Source: Nostoc sp. 106C (lineage in GTDB: Bacteria > Cyanobacteriota > Cyanobacteriia > Cyanobacteriales > Nostocaceae). Taken from it: a DNA stretch of 64,000 nt. Below, one piece after another: positions 38,700 to 46,785 of the stretch (positions are counted from its first letter, which is position 1; each line of letters begins with the position of its first letter). The stretch covers positions 34,011 to 98,010 of the forward strand of contig NZ_MTAW01000201.1 of the NCBI RefSeq assembly GCF_002154725.1. Direction: 5' to 3'. Position numbers and translations under genes: made by a program. The notes below the pieces were generated by a model. That model was not told where the DNA came from and did no database searches. It saw nothing but the letters and a program-made list of their open reading frames with translations.

Positions 38700-38953
38700 A
38701 AGAATAAGGAAAAAATATAAAGAATAAAATTTTTGGTAGTATTAGTAGTACTAAATCAATGTTAATGCAGCGTTAAATTTGTATTACGTTGCTAGGATAA
38801 GCCTAAAGCTTCTCTAGATAATGATTAACTTTTTTAGCTTGGATGCGGAAGCCACAATGATTTCACAGCAAAGCTGACAAAGATATGTAATTGGCTTATA
38901 AAAGCCTGTATCCAAAAATCTCATTCCATATTCAAATGTTATATTTAAAGCAA

Positions 38954-39015
38954 GGAGAAATATTTTTGGCCATGTGAATAAGCCCATAACGCCTTCCTGA
39001 AGCTAAATCTCTACA
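38954..39015 (+). promoter_or_regulatory. Degenerate copy of the RRM-gene leader
   Basis: The block GAGAAATATTTTTGG at 38956-38970 and the loop word CTAAATCTCTACA at 39003-39015 match the leader upstream of the gene at 39396 (there at 39311 and 39360), with the same ACGCCT word between them. The hairpin arms are not kept and no RRM gene follows, so this seems to be a decayed duplicate of the leader. The rest of 38425-39350 is AT-rich, with no other gene. Confidence 0.55.
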
Positions 39016-39350
39016 CTGTGTTTATGAAGTGGAAAAAAGTTCTAGATTCAACTAGAAATTGCTGTTCTATTTAAACCGTAAACTTAAAAATACATTTTTA
39101 AGCAAAAATTGTAGGAATTAAAAAGTCTACTTAAATTTGTAAATTCTGTGTTGCCTATTATTAGAAAAAAACAAGTAGCCTCTCCAGATTTATGTAAGTA
39201 ATTCTTATTTTTGCTTTTGATAATAACTAAAGCTGGAAATCCAATCTACTATAGACTCAAACTGATTTAAGTATGTTTCAATTTTAAAACTATGTTATTA
39301 TTAGCTTACCGAGAAATATTTTTGGTCAAGTGACTGACTACATAGACGCC

Positions 39351-39389
39351 TCTCCAAATCTAAATCTCTACATTTTATTAATTTGGAGA
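39351..39389 (+). promoter_or_regulatory. 5' leader hairpin hiding the ribosome site of the first RRM gene
   Basis: TCTCCAAAT at 39351-39359 pairs perfectly with ATTTGGAGA at 39381-39389, with a 21-base loop starting CTAAATCTCTACA. The GGAG of the 3' arm is the Shine-Dalgarno sequence, seven bases before the ATG at 39396. The RRM gene at 40710 has the same loop and a stem with compensating base changes. Confidence 0.75.
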
Positions 39390-39395
39390 TATTAT

Positions 39396-39650
39396 ATGTC
39401 AGTTTATATTGGTAATCTATCCCATGAAATTGAAGATGAGGACATCAGACAGGTCTTTCTAATGTATGGAGTTGTTAGGAGAATTTTAGTATCTACAAAC
39501 CAAAAATCTGGTGAGAAGAGGGGATTTGCTGTTGTAGAAATGGAAACGGATACTGAAGAGGTAGCAGCAATTAATGGATTAAGAGGTAATGAATGGATGG
39601 GTTATAGCCTTAAAGTTAATCGGGCTAAGACCGTTGTAGACGTAGCTTAA
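39396..39650 (+). CDS. RRM-type RNA-binding protein (84 residues)
   Basis: The start MSVYIGNLSHEIEDEDIRQV at ATG 39396 is chosen over an open-frame start at 39330, because the leader hairpin ends in GGAG seven bases before it and the paralogue starts with the same MSVYxGNLS. RNP2 is VYIGNL and RNP1 is KRGFAVVEM, where the second aromatic of the usual RGFGFVEM is lost. The protein ends at the RRM, with no Gly-rich tail. Cyanobacterial Rbp proteins of this class are cold-induced RNA chaperones; the role here is inferred by family. Confidence 0.85.
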   Translation: MSVYIGNLSHEIEDEDIRQVFLMYGVVRRILVSTNQKSGEKRGFAVVEMETDTEEVAAINGLRGNEWMGYSLKVNRAKTVVDVA

Positions 39651-39967
39651 TCACCTAGAGTGCATATATATAACAATGAAGCGTTAGAATTCTCGTGTGG
39701 TTGTATACATTTACTCTGCTGCTCACAAAAGTGTCTAATTTTTTCCTTGTTGTCTTAAAATAATATCAGGCAAGCTACGCCATAACTTTTTGACAGCAGA
39801 ATATGGAGAATTTCACTGCTTAACCTAGTACCAGAACATTGATATTGGAGGAAGCACAAGGTAATCGATAAGTTAAAAAACAGAAAAAATATCCAAACAA
39901 CATAAGGAGAAGACATATTTAAATAGATATAACGGTTTAAATCAACAAATATAGAAGTGAGGAAAAA
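39651..39967. other. Intergenic region, no gene seen
   Basis: These 317 AT-rich bases lie between two same-strand genes. No hairpin with a T-run follows the RRM gene here. A GAGG at 39958-39961 serves the next gene. Confidence 0.4.
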
Positions 39968-40177
39968 TTGAAAATTAAAGCGTTAGATGTTAAAGCTGGC
40001 GATCGCATCATTGCATATTACAAGAATAAAAGACAAATCTGCAAGGTCAAACAAATTTTAGACCTAGGGCAGACAAATGTCACACTTTCAGTTTTCACAA
40101 GTGAGCATTATCGCGGCTGCTTAGTCTCATGCGTAATCCGGTTCCAGTGGGATGCTTTAGTTGAATTAGTAAGTTAA
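39968..40177 (+). CDS. Small cyanobacterial hypothetical (69 residues), TTG start
   Basis: The product starts MKIKALDVKAGDRIIAYYKN, continues with RQICKVKQILDLGQTNVTLS, and ends WDALVELVS. The pattern is beta-strand rich, like a small SH3-like or KOW-type barrel. The start codon is TTG, preceded by GAGG with a spacing of six bases; no ATG is available in the frame. I recall similar 70-residue proteins in Nostoc, often near RRM genes or DNA-related genes, but no function. Confidence 0.6.
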   Translation: MKIKALDVKAGDRIIAYYKNKRQICKVKQILDLGQTNVTLSVFTSEHYRGCLVSCVIRFQWDALVELVS

Positions 40178-40662
40178 AAATTAGTTCCAACTGCAAAAAA
40201 ATTTTTACGATGATTAGATTTGTCTTGATTATTTTATATTGAAGCTTTTCCAGGGCAAGCATTCCTCTATTTGTAAGGTTACTTGTGAGTTTGATGTAAT
40301 TTGTTTGACTCCATGTAATTAAGCTCGGTTCATCTAGAGCCGATAATTAAACTTATCTGGTGGTGATTATGATAATTTTCTAAGTACTTCTGCCCTGAAA
40401 ATTACAAATTAGCTAAATAATTAACTTTGTCTAAATAAATGTCTACATTGCTGTCAGGCTGTAAAAATCTGACTCCAAAAACCATGATTAGCCTTAATTT
40501 CAGATATCAATGGCTCACATGAATAAATTTATATAAAGTTTTTTTAATCTCTCTCCCTAAAAGTTAATTACTTATGCCATAATAAAAAGTGAGAATTAAT
40601 TCGGTTAACAGCGTTTGTTTTTAGTATTGACAGGCTTTTTGTTTTTGGTATTTACAAACTTT
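40178..40662. other. AT-rich upstream region of the second RRM gene
   Basis: These 485 bases hold no ORF. The last 60 include TTTTTGTTTTTGGTATTTAC, which echoes the AATATTTTTGG block before the first RRM gene. The cold-type promoter is expected here, but I cannot place -10/-35 boxes with confidence. Confidence 0.4.
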
Positions 40663-40703
40663 TCTCCGAAATCTAAATCTCTACACATTTATAATTTCGG
40701 AGA
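40663..40703 (+). promoter_or_regulatory. 5' leader hairpin hiding the ribosome site of the second RRM gene
   Basis: TCTCCGAAAT at 40663-40672 pairs perfectly over 10 bp with ATTTCGGAGA at 40694-40703. The loop is 21 bases, the same length as in the first leader, and again starts CTAAATCTCTACA. The 3' arm contains GGAG, the ribosome site for the ATG at 40710. Compared with the first leader, G-C replaces A-T at one stem position on both arms. Confidence 0.8.
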
Positions 40704-40709
40704 CAATCT

Positions 40710-41015
40710 ATGTCAGTTTATGTAGGTAATCTTTCTTACGAAGTTACAGAAGAGAGCTTAAATGCTGTGTTTGCAGAATATGGTTCTGTCAAGCGAGTTC
40801 AGCTACCTACCGACCGGGAAACAGGTCGTGTGCGCGGCTTTGGTTTTGTCGAAATGGGTACTGATGCTGAAGAAACTGCCGCCATTGAAGCTCTTGATGG
40901 TGCAGAGTGGATGGGACGAGACCTAAAAGTAAATAAGGCTAAGCCCAAAGAAGATAGAGGCGGTTCATTTGGTGGTGGCAACCGTAACAGTTACGGTGGA
41001 CGTAACCGTTACTAA
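40710..41015 (+). CDS. RRM-type RNA-binding protein with Gly-rich tail (Rbp family)
   Basis: The 101-residue protein has one RRM: RNP2 VYVGNL at the start, and RNP1 in VRGFGFVEMGTDAEETAAIE, complete with both aromatics. WMGRDLKVNKAKP follows, then a Gly/Asn/Arg-rich tail (GGSFGGGNRNSYGGRNRY). This is the classic cyanobacterial RbpA form, involved in cold response and mRNA localisation. The tail distinguishes it from the shorter paralogue at 39396. Its leader contains the shared hairpin and a strong terminator follows. Confidence 0.93.
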   Translation: MSVYVGNLSYEVTEESLNAVFAEYGSVKRVQLPTDRETGRVRGFGFVEMGTDAEETAAIEALDGAEWMGRDLKVNKAKPKEDRGGSFGGGNRNSYGGRNRY

Positions 41016-41077
41016 GCTTGACTGATTTAGCTATTTGACCTAACCCGTTAGTTCAACAAATAACATGATGTAATAGC

Positions 41078-41106
41078 GGCTCAGGCATTTGTGCTTGAGC
41101 CTTTTT
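41078..41106 (+). terminator. Intrinsic terminator of the second RRM gene
   Basis: GGCTCAGGC and GCTTGAGCC form a 9-bp stem (one G-U) with a six-base loop, followed by five T. It lies 62 bases past the RRM gene stop. Confidence 0.9.
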
Positions 41107-41175
41107 GTTACATACTTTGAACTACGAACGAAAATGCAAGCTTGATAAGCTAAAGCCCTTTTTGTGGACTTGTTC

Positions 41176-41481
41176 ATGACAAAATTAACCTTGCCAGTCC
41201 AACCTGCCGTTCTCATCACCATTATAGGTGAAACAGTTTTGAAAGAAAGGATTGTGAAGCTGCTGAAAAGCTATGATGTAAGCGGTTACACCATTAGTCA
41301 AGTGCAAGGTGAGGGTGGACATGGAAAACGCTTAGCAGATATGGCAGGTTACAACACTAATATTGAAATCAAAACTATTGTTTCATTGGAAGTATCTGAT
41401 GCTATCTTTTGCGCACTAAAAGAGGAGCAAGGCAAGCACGCCTTAATCGCCTTCCGGCATAATGTAGAAGCCTTTTATTGA
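41176..41481 (+). CDS. PII-like signalling protein
   Basis: From ATG 41176 (an upstream GTG at 41164 is less likely) the product is 101 residues. It starts MTKLTLPVQPAVLITIIGET and then has LKSYDVSGYTISQVQGEGGH, matching the GVSGxTV strand before the T-loop of PII-fold proteins. The second half is TNIEIKTIVSLEVSDAIFCA and ends HALIAFRHNVEAF. The T-loop is shortened and lacks the Tyr 51 of GlnB. This is a GlnK/SbtB-like relative that could bind adenine nucleotides. No transporter gene is adjacent, so the partner is unknown. Confidence 0.65.
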   Translation: MTKLTLPVQPAVLITIIGETVLKERIVKLLKSYDVSGYTISQVQGEGGHGKRLADMAGYNTNIEIKTIVSLEVSDAIFCALKEEQGKHALIAFRHNVEAFY

Positions 41482-41590
41482 TGAAACCTTTTTCATCAGT
41501 TTGGGGTGAAACCTTGAATCTTCGTTGGCTATAATGTCGCCAAAAATTCTTTTTTTTTGAAATTTTAGTTTAATACTGAGGAATTAAAAA

Positions 41591-41923
41591 ATGTCTACTA
41601 ACACTGATGTAGTTGCTTATGTTCAAGAAAGTGAATTTGACATTCTTTTAAGTGAAGAAAAAGTTGTTGTAGTTGACTTTACTGCTACTTGGTGTGGCCC
41701 TTGTCGCCTGATCAGTCCATTAATGGATCAACTCGCTCAAGAATACAAAGGTCGCGCCAAAGTCGTTAAGGTAGACGTGGATAACAACAAACCGATGTTC
41801 AAAAAATTCGGTCTTCGCAGTATTCCAGCAGTTTTAATTTTCAAGGATGCTGAGTTAGCAGAAACTATCGTAGGAGTTTCTCCTTACGAGCAATTTAGCA
41901 GTGCTGTTCTTAAGCTTCTTTAG
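41591..41923 (+). CDS. trxA: Thioredoxin
   Basis: The 110-residue protein has the active site WCGPC with C35 and C38, inside VVVDFTATWCGPCRLISPLM. The buried Lys in KVVKVDVDNN and the cis-Pro in RSIPAVLIFKDAE are also present. It reduces protein disulfides in the cytosol. A terminator follows directly. The start is preceded by GAGG at 41578-41581. Sequence and length are typical of cyanobacterial thioredoxins. Confidence 0.95.
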   Translation: MSTNTDVVAYVQESEFDILLSEEKVVVVDFTATWCGPCRLISPLMDQLAQEYKGRAKVVKVDVDNNKPMFKKFGLRSIPAVLIFKDAELAETIVGVSPYEQFSSAVLKLL

Positions 41924-41933
41924 CTTGTTTTTG

Positions 41934-41961
41934 GGGAGACTTCTAGTTCTCCCATTTTTTT
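41934..41961 (+). terminator. Intrinsic terminator of trxA
   Basis: GGGAGA and TCTCCC form a 6-bp stem with an eight-base loop, followed by A and seven T, eleven bases past the thioredoxin stop. Confidence 0.8.
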
Positions 41962-42042
41962 GGGAGGTACTAAACCATAATTCTATTACCCCTGAAAATT
42001 CTCCTATACATACAATCTACACAATAATTAGGTGTAGTAAGC

Positions 42043-42191
42043 ATGACCCCAGAAGCCAAATCTTGGCTAGACCATTTACGTCAGTACGAGCGATTACAAT
42101 GGCAGACCTAGAGATTCGCAGACGGGTATTTGCCTTTCATCAAAGCGATGAGCCACCGACTATTTCGCACATGATCTATGCCCATTCTTGA
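42043..42191 (+). pseudogene. Small gene broken by a single-base frameshift
   Basis: ATG at 42043 starts MTPEAKSWLDHLRQYERLQW and stops a few codons later at TAG. The +1-shifted frame continues without a break as LEIRRRVFAFHQSDEPPTIS, ending HMIYAHS at the TGA at 42189. Joining the frames near 42106 needs one extra base and gives a protein of about 49 residues with even composition. Either a real inactivation, a sequencing error or a programmed shift would explain it. I do not recognise the family for certain. Confidence 0.45.
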
Positions 42192-42391
42192 AGGGTGATT
42201 TGTTTTTTACAGATCGGATACTATGGAGCGATCGCGCGCGCAACCAGAGATTTTTCCTTCATGTGTTTAACACTTCTTGCAGGAAGCCCATTGATGAAAG
42301 AACTCAAGAAAGGGGATGAATCTTGGGCAGTATCTAGTTTTTAGATTCTGTATATACCTTCTACTTCTTCCTCCATGAGGCATAACTTCTA

Positions 42392-43834
42392 TCAGATTTT
42401 TTTAAGTCGTGGATAAAGGGATTGATATCTTATCCAAGCCTCTTCTAGGGCTAAATCAACGGCTTGGGGAGTTGCCGAAAGCGTTGGGGTGGCTGCCAGT
42501 TTGAGCGTGTCATTAGCATCTGCGTATACGCCAATTCCAATACCCGCCAGTAGAGCGGCACCATGCGCAGATGCAGCAGCAACGGTAGTTACATAAAGGG
42601 GTATTCTCAATACATCAGCCAGTAATTGTTTCCAAGGCATTTCTAAGGTTCCACCGCCTGCTAAACGCAATTCTGTGGCTTTAAAACCTGTTGCTTCAAG
42701 TGCTTCAAAACCTTGTCGCAAAGCAAAAGCCACTCCCTCTAATGCCGCCCGCATCAGGTGCGCCTGGGTGTGATGAAGTCCAAGCCCTACCCATGCGCCG
42801 CGTACATAGGGGTCAAGGTGTGGAGTTCGCTCACCCGTGAGATATGGCAAAAATGTCAACCCTTCACATCCTGGAGGAATAGTAAACGCTTTAGTATAGA
42901 CTTGCTCCCAACTCAAGCCGAGGATACCTCGCACCCACTCAAGTGCTAGTCCTGCATTTTGCATTGCTGCAAGGGTGTACCACCCGTTAGGTACGGCGGC
43001 TCGATATAGATGTGTACGAGCATGAGGATCGAGAATTGGTTGGGAGCGAGGTGTAATGATTTGAGCGCCTGTGCCGATGGTTAGTTGAACCAAACCAGGT
43101 TCTAGTAGCCCATTACCAAGTGCGGCGGCGGCTGTATCCGCAGCGCCAGCGATCGCTCTTAAGCCAACTCTTAAGCCAAGGTGTTCTGAAGCACTAGCCG
43201 TTAAGTAACCAGCGATCGCACTAGAGGGAATAATTTTCGGCAACCAATCACAACGCAGATTTAGCCCTGAGATTGCATCCCATGCCCAGTTGTCTGACAC
43301 AATATCGTAAAGCAAAGTACCGCTAGCATCAGATGGTTCGGTTGCAACTTCTCCAGTCAGCCGTAACCGTAGCCAATCTTTTGGCTGAAGTGCCCAACGC
43401 GCTTGGGCGTAGACAGTAGGCTCGTGTTCTCGTAGCCACAGCAAGGTTGAGCCAGCCATTCCAGCTGTAATGGGGTTGCCCAATCGCTCTAGAATAGTGT
43501 CATCGAGTGAATGATAAATGTTTTGCGTGGTACTAGAGCGACTATCTGCCCAGAGAATAGCAGGACGCAGTGGCTCACCCGACTCCGAAGTTAGGACAAC
43601 ACCGTGCATCTGTCCTGAAAGTGCGATCGCCTGTACCTGATCGGCATGATTTCCCACTGCCTTCTTAACAGCCAAGCCAACAGCTGACCACCAATCCCCT
43701 GGCTCGGACTCAGCCCATCCGGGATGAGGTGCATGAACAGGATAGGAGCTTGATGCTTCAGCTATTGCGGTTCCGTCCGTCGCCAGGAGCAATGCCTTAG
43801 CAGAGCCTGTTCCTAAATCTATGCCAAGCAGCAT
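42392..43834 (-). CDS. xylB: Xylulokinase (FGGY family)
   Basis: The FGGY-family kinase phosphorylates D-xylulose to xylulose 5-phosphate in the cytosol. The true start is MLLGIDLGTGSAKALLL at ATG 43834; the frame is open 46 codons upstream, but that part does not match the family. This gives 480 residues. ATP-domain motifs are GIDLGTGSAK at the N-terminus and LTIGTGAQI, with LRLAGGGTLEMPWKQLLADV near the end. The xylulokinase segment ALSGQMHGVVL is clear. It is the last gene of the polyol group, about 300 bases behind the dehydrogenase. It matches MtlY of heterotroph polyol operons. Confidence 0.92.
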   Translation of the reverse strand: MLLGIDLGTGSAKALLLATDGTAIAEASSSYPVHAPHPGWAESEPGDWWSAVGLAVKKAVGNHADQVQAIALSGQMHGVVLTSESGEPLRPAILWADSRSSTTQNIYHSLDDTILERLGNPITAGMAGSTLLWLREHEPTVYAQARWALQPKDWLRLRLTGEVATEPSDASGTLLYDIVSDNWAWDAISGLNLRCDWLPKIIPSSAIAGYLTASASEHLGLRVGLRAIAGAADTAAAALGNGLLEPGLVQLTIGTGAQIITPRSQPILDPHARTHLYRAAVPNGWYTLAAMQNAGLALEWVRGILGLSWEQVYTKAFTIPPGCEGLTFLPYLTGERTPHLDPYVRGAWVGLGLHHTQAHLMRAALEGVAFALRQGFEALEATGFKATELRLAGGGTLEMPWKQLLADVLRIPLYVTTVAAASAHGAALLAGIGIGVYADANDTLKLAATPTLSATPQAVDLALEEAWIRYQSLYPRLKKI

Positions 43835-44136
43835 TAGGCTAGTCCTCAAATACTTAAAAGTTAAGAATCCCAAATTAGATTTGTTGCTTATTGAAGAAGG
43901 CAGAAGGTTTTGTACCCTGCGGGAAGTTGACACAACAGAAGGCGATTCTAACCCCTCCTGAACAAGAGCCACCCTTATCGGTTACCCGACATAAAGCAAC
44001 TGCAAACCCGTAGGGTGGGGGTCTTAAACCTTTACTCCCTGCGGTCGTAGCACAGGGCAGGAATCAGAATCCTTTCTGCCTCCTGCCCTGTGCCTTTCCC
44101 GATAAGCAACAAATCGTTCATAAAGTTGATAATGCC
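43835..44136. other. Gap inside the polyol operon with repeat-like sequence
   Basis: These 302 bases between the dehydrogenase and xylulokinase genes contain C/T- and G-rich words (CTGCCTCCTGCCCTGTGCC, GTAGGGTGGGG) of the interspersed Nostoc type and a weak inverted repeat (GGCAGGA/TCCTGCC). No ORF is credible. A separate promoter for xylB is possible. Confidence 0.45.
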
Positions 44137-45642
44137 TTAGTGTGCTTGCGAGAATCGGACTAGTGTTCCATTAACACCAAACTCATGCAAACTACGCAAC
44201 TGGTCAGCAACAGCCTCGACGAAACGTGGCGACTCTACTAAATCTCCAAAAATTTCAGATATACTGAGCAATGGTTTGGGATCTAATTCACTCAAGCTGG
44301 CGCGTTGAGTCAGGATGTCTGCTAATGGGTCATCAATGGGAATAGGTTGCCCTTGTTTATCCTGACTACTGAGGTATCGACACCAAGCAGCAATCGTTAA
44401 ACTTAGATAATCGATCGCACCTCCAAGTTGTAATTTATCGCGGATCGATCCCAAAACAAACTTAGGAATTTTAGCTGATCCATTCAGGCACAGGCGCGGA
44501 AGTTGATCGCGAATTTTGGGATTGGAAAACCGTTCAATTAGAGTCTTTTTATAATCGTCTAAATCAATTCCAGGAACGGGTTGGAGCGTTGGTGTTACCT
44601 CATCCATCAACTTAGCGACGGCTTGCTCAAACAAGGGATCAGCCATGACTTCATAAACGTAGGTATAACCTGCCAAAGAGCCGAGATAGCCAATTAGCAA
44701 GTGACTGGCGTTGAGCAGCCGGATTTTCATCATCTCGTAGGGATGAACATCGTTAGTCATCTGTACGCCAACAGATTCCCAATCAGGTCTGCCTGCACAA
44801 AAGGTATCTTCAATTACCCACTGGATGAAAGGCTCTGTCACGCCTGGAAACGCATCATCAATACCAAATTGTTCTGCCACCATTTTGATATCTGGTGGGG
44901 TTGTCATCGGAGTAATGCGATCGACCATGCAGTTGGGAAAGGCAACGTATTCAGCAACCCAACGTCCCAACTCTGGATCGCGGATTTGAGCAAATGTCGT
45001 TAGCATTTTCCGCACCATGTTACCGTTGCCCTGTATGTTGTCGCAGGACAGGACGGTAAAGGGTGCTAACCCCTGTTTATATCGTTTTTCGAGTGCGGCG
45101 GTCAAAAAACCGTATGTCCCGATTGGTTGGTCAGGATGGTGCAAATCGTGCTGAATTGTTGGGTGGTTCACATCGAATTCGCCACTTCCTTCAATGTAGT
45201 AGTAACCGCTTTCAGTAATCGTTAATGTTACAATTCGGCATTCAGGGTTTGCCATTGCTTCAATAGCTGCTTGACGATTGTCTGGTGCAAACAGGTATCG
45301 AGTGATGGAACCGATGATTCGAGCGCGATCACTTTGCGGCGATCGCTCAACTAAGGTATACAAACAATCTTGGGACAGTAGCGCATCCCGCATACGCCTG
45401 TCATAGTCATAGTCAAGCAATCCAACACCACAGATTCCCCAATCACTACCAGGATTTTGATGGAAATAATCATCAAGATAAAGCGCTTGGTGTGATCGAT
45501 GAAATCCACCAACTCCAATATGCACAATTCCATTGGTGATTTGATGGCGATCGTACTTGGGTATACGCACGTTTCCAGGTAAATGAGACAGGGATGCTTG
45601 ATTCAGCTTGATTGTTGAGCCTGTGCTGATATTGCTGTTCAT
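44137..45642 (-). CDS. Mannitol/polyol 2-dehydrogenase (long-chain MDH family)
   Basis: The 501-residue NAD-dependent enzyme oxidises mannitol, D-arabitol or sorbitol at C2. The nucleotide-binding start is IVHIGVGGFHRSHQALYLD. The middle carries VTLTITESGYYY, FTVLSCDNIQGNG and VDRITPMTTP. The catalytic K-x4-N-x2-H set is in MMKIRLLNASHLLIGYLG, as in mannitol 2-dehydrogenase of Pseudomonas. Its start is five bases from the stop of the ATPase gene upstream, so it belongs to the same transcript. Substrate choice among polyols cannot be read from sequence. Confidence 0.93.
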   Translation of the reverse strand: MNSNISTGSTIKLNQASLSHLPGNVRIPKYDRHQITNGIVHIGVGGFHRSHQALYLDDYFHQNPGSDWGICGVGLLDYDYDRRMRDALLSQDCLYTLVERSPQSDRARIIGSITRYLFAPDNRQAAIEAMANPECRIVTLTITESGYYYIEGSGEFDVNHPTIQHDLHHPDQPIGTYGFLTAALEKRYKQGLAPFTVLSCDNIQGNGNMVRKMLTTFAQIRDPELGRWVAEYVAFPNCMVDRITPMTTPPDIKMVAEQFGIDDAFPGVTEPFIQWVIEDTFCAGRPDWESVGVQMTNDVHPYEMMKIRLLNASHLLIGYLGSLAGYTYVYEVMADPLFEQAVAKLMDEVTPTLQPVPGIDLDDYKKTLIERFSNPKIRDQLPRLCLNGSAKIPKFVLGSIRDKLQLGGAIDYLSLTIAAWCRYLSSQDKQGQPIPIDDPLADILTQRASLSELDPKPLLSISEIFGDLVESPRFVEAVADQLRSLHEFGVNGTLVRFSQAH

Positions 45643-45647
45643 TTTAT

Positions 45648-46751
45648 TTATACTAGTTGGTGACGACGATTTTTTAAAACTGCTTCACCCTGTAAGTCAA
45701 ATAGATGACAAAGTTCGCCGCTAATGTGGATAGGAACGAGATCGCGTAATTGGCTGGAATTATCTCCGTCTGTTTGTACTACTACGGTGTCTCCCCCCTC
45801 AATCTTGACATAGAGATAGGTTTGTCCACCCAGTCGTTCTACAACTAACACTTCGCCATTCACGCTTGGGTTATTGCGATCGAGTCGCAAATGTTCGGGG
45901 CGAATTCCCAATGTTGCACTCTCTCCAACCGACAACTTTCCAGGCTTCACGGGAATCATTACACTGGCATCACCAGGAAGTTTCACAGTTATGCCAGAGT
46001 CATTCACGGCTGTTACTGTCACCGAAATAAAGTTCATCTTAGGTGAACCAATAAATCCGGCAATGAATAGATTGCGGGGATGGTGGTAAAGTTCTAGTGG
46101 CGAACCCACTTGTTCGACAATGCCGCCCTGCAACACTACAATTTTGTCTGCAAGTGTCATAGCCTCCACCTGATCGTGCGTCACATAAATCATGGTGGCT
46201 TGCAGGCTTTCATGTAAGCTAGCAAGTTCAATCCGCATCTGCACGCGCAAAGCTGCATCCAGATTTGACAGTGGTTCATCAAATAAAAACACTTTGGGAT
46301 TGCGAACCAAGGCACGACCGATCGCTACCCGTTGGCGCTGTCCTCCGGATAGTTCTTTGGGCTTGCGGTTTAACAGTGGTTCCAGTTGGAGGACACGAGC
46401 GACTTCACGCGCCCTTTCATAACGCTTGGCTTTTGCCACACCTGCAAGACGGAGGCTAAACGCCATATTTTCCGCTACGGTCATGTGAGGATAAAGGGCG
46501 TAGGTTTGAAATACCATTGCCAACCCACGTTTATCTGGAGGTACATCATTCACTACCTCTCCATCAATCGACAACTTGCCGGAGGTAATTTCCTCTAGTC
46601 CGGCAATCATACGGAGCAAGGTTGATTTTCCACAACCAGATGGGCCGACAAATACAACAAATTCGCGATCGCCAACATCAAGATCGATGCCTTTGATCAC
46701 CTCGGTATCGGCATAAGTTTTATGGATATCTCTTAAAGCAACTGTTGACAT
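45648..46751 (-). CDS. Polyol ABC transporter ATP-binding protein (MalK/UgpC type)
   Basis: The 367-residue ATPase powers uptake of the polyol. Walker A is GPSGCGKST (about residues 37-45), the signature is LSGGQRQRVAIGRALV, Walker B is VFLFDEPLSNLDA, and the H-loop is in YVTHDQVEAMTLAD. The C-terminal third (about 240-367) is the MalK-type regulatory TOBE/OB domain (GIRPEHLRL). It follows the second permease gene after 34 bases and precedes the dehydrogenase by five bases. Confidence 0.95.
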   Translation of the reverse strand: MSTVALRDIHKTYADTEVIKGIDLDVGDREFVVFVGPSGCGKSTLLRMIAGLEEITSGKLSIDGEVVNDVPPDKRGLAMVFQTYALYPHMTVAENMAFSLRLAGVAKAKRYERAREVARVLQLEPLLNRKPKELSGGQRQRVAIGRALVRNPKVFLFDEPLSNLDAALRVQMRIELASLHESLQATMIYVTHDQVEAMTLADKIVVLQGGIVEQVGSPLELYHHPRNLFIAGFIGSPKMNFISVTVTAVNDSGITVKLPGDASVMIPVKPGKLSVGESATLGIRPEHLRLDRNNPSVNGEVLVVERLGGQTYLYVKIEGGDTVVVQTDGDNSSQLRDLVPIHISGELCHLFDLQGEAVLKNRRHQLV

Positions 46752-46785
46752 AGGATTTTCTGTTTAATGAATTAAAAGCAGATGA

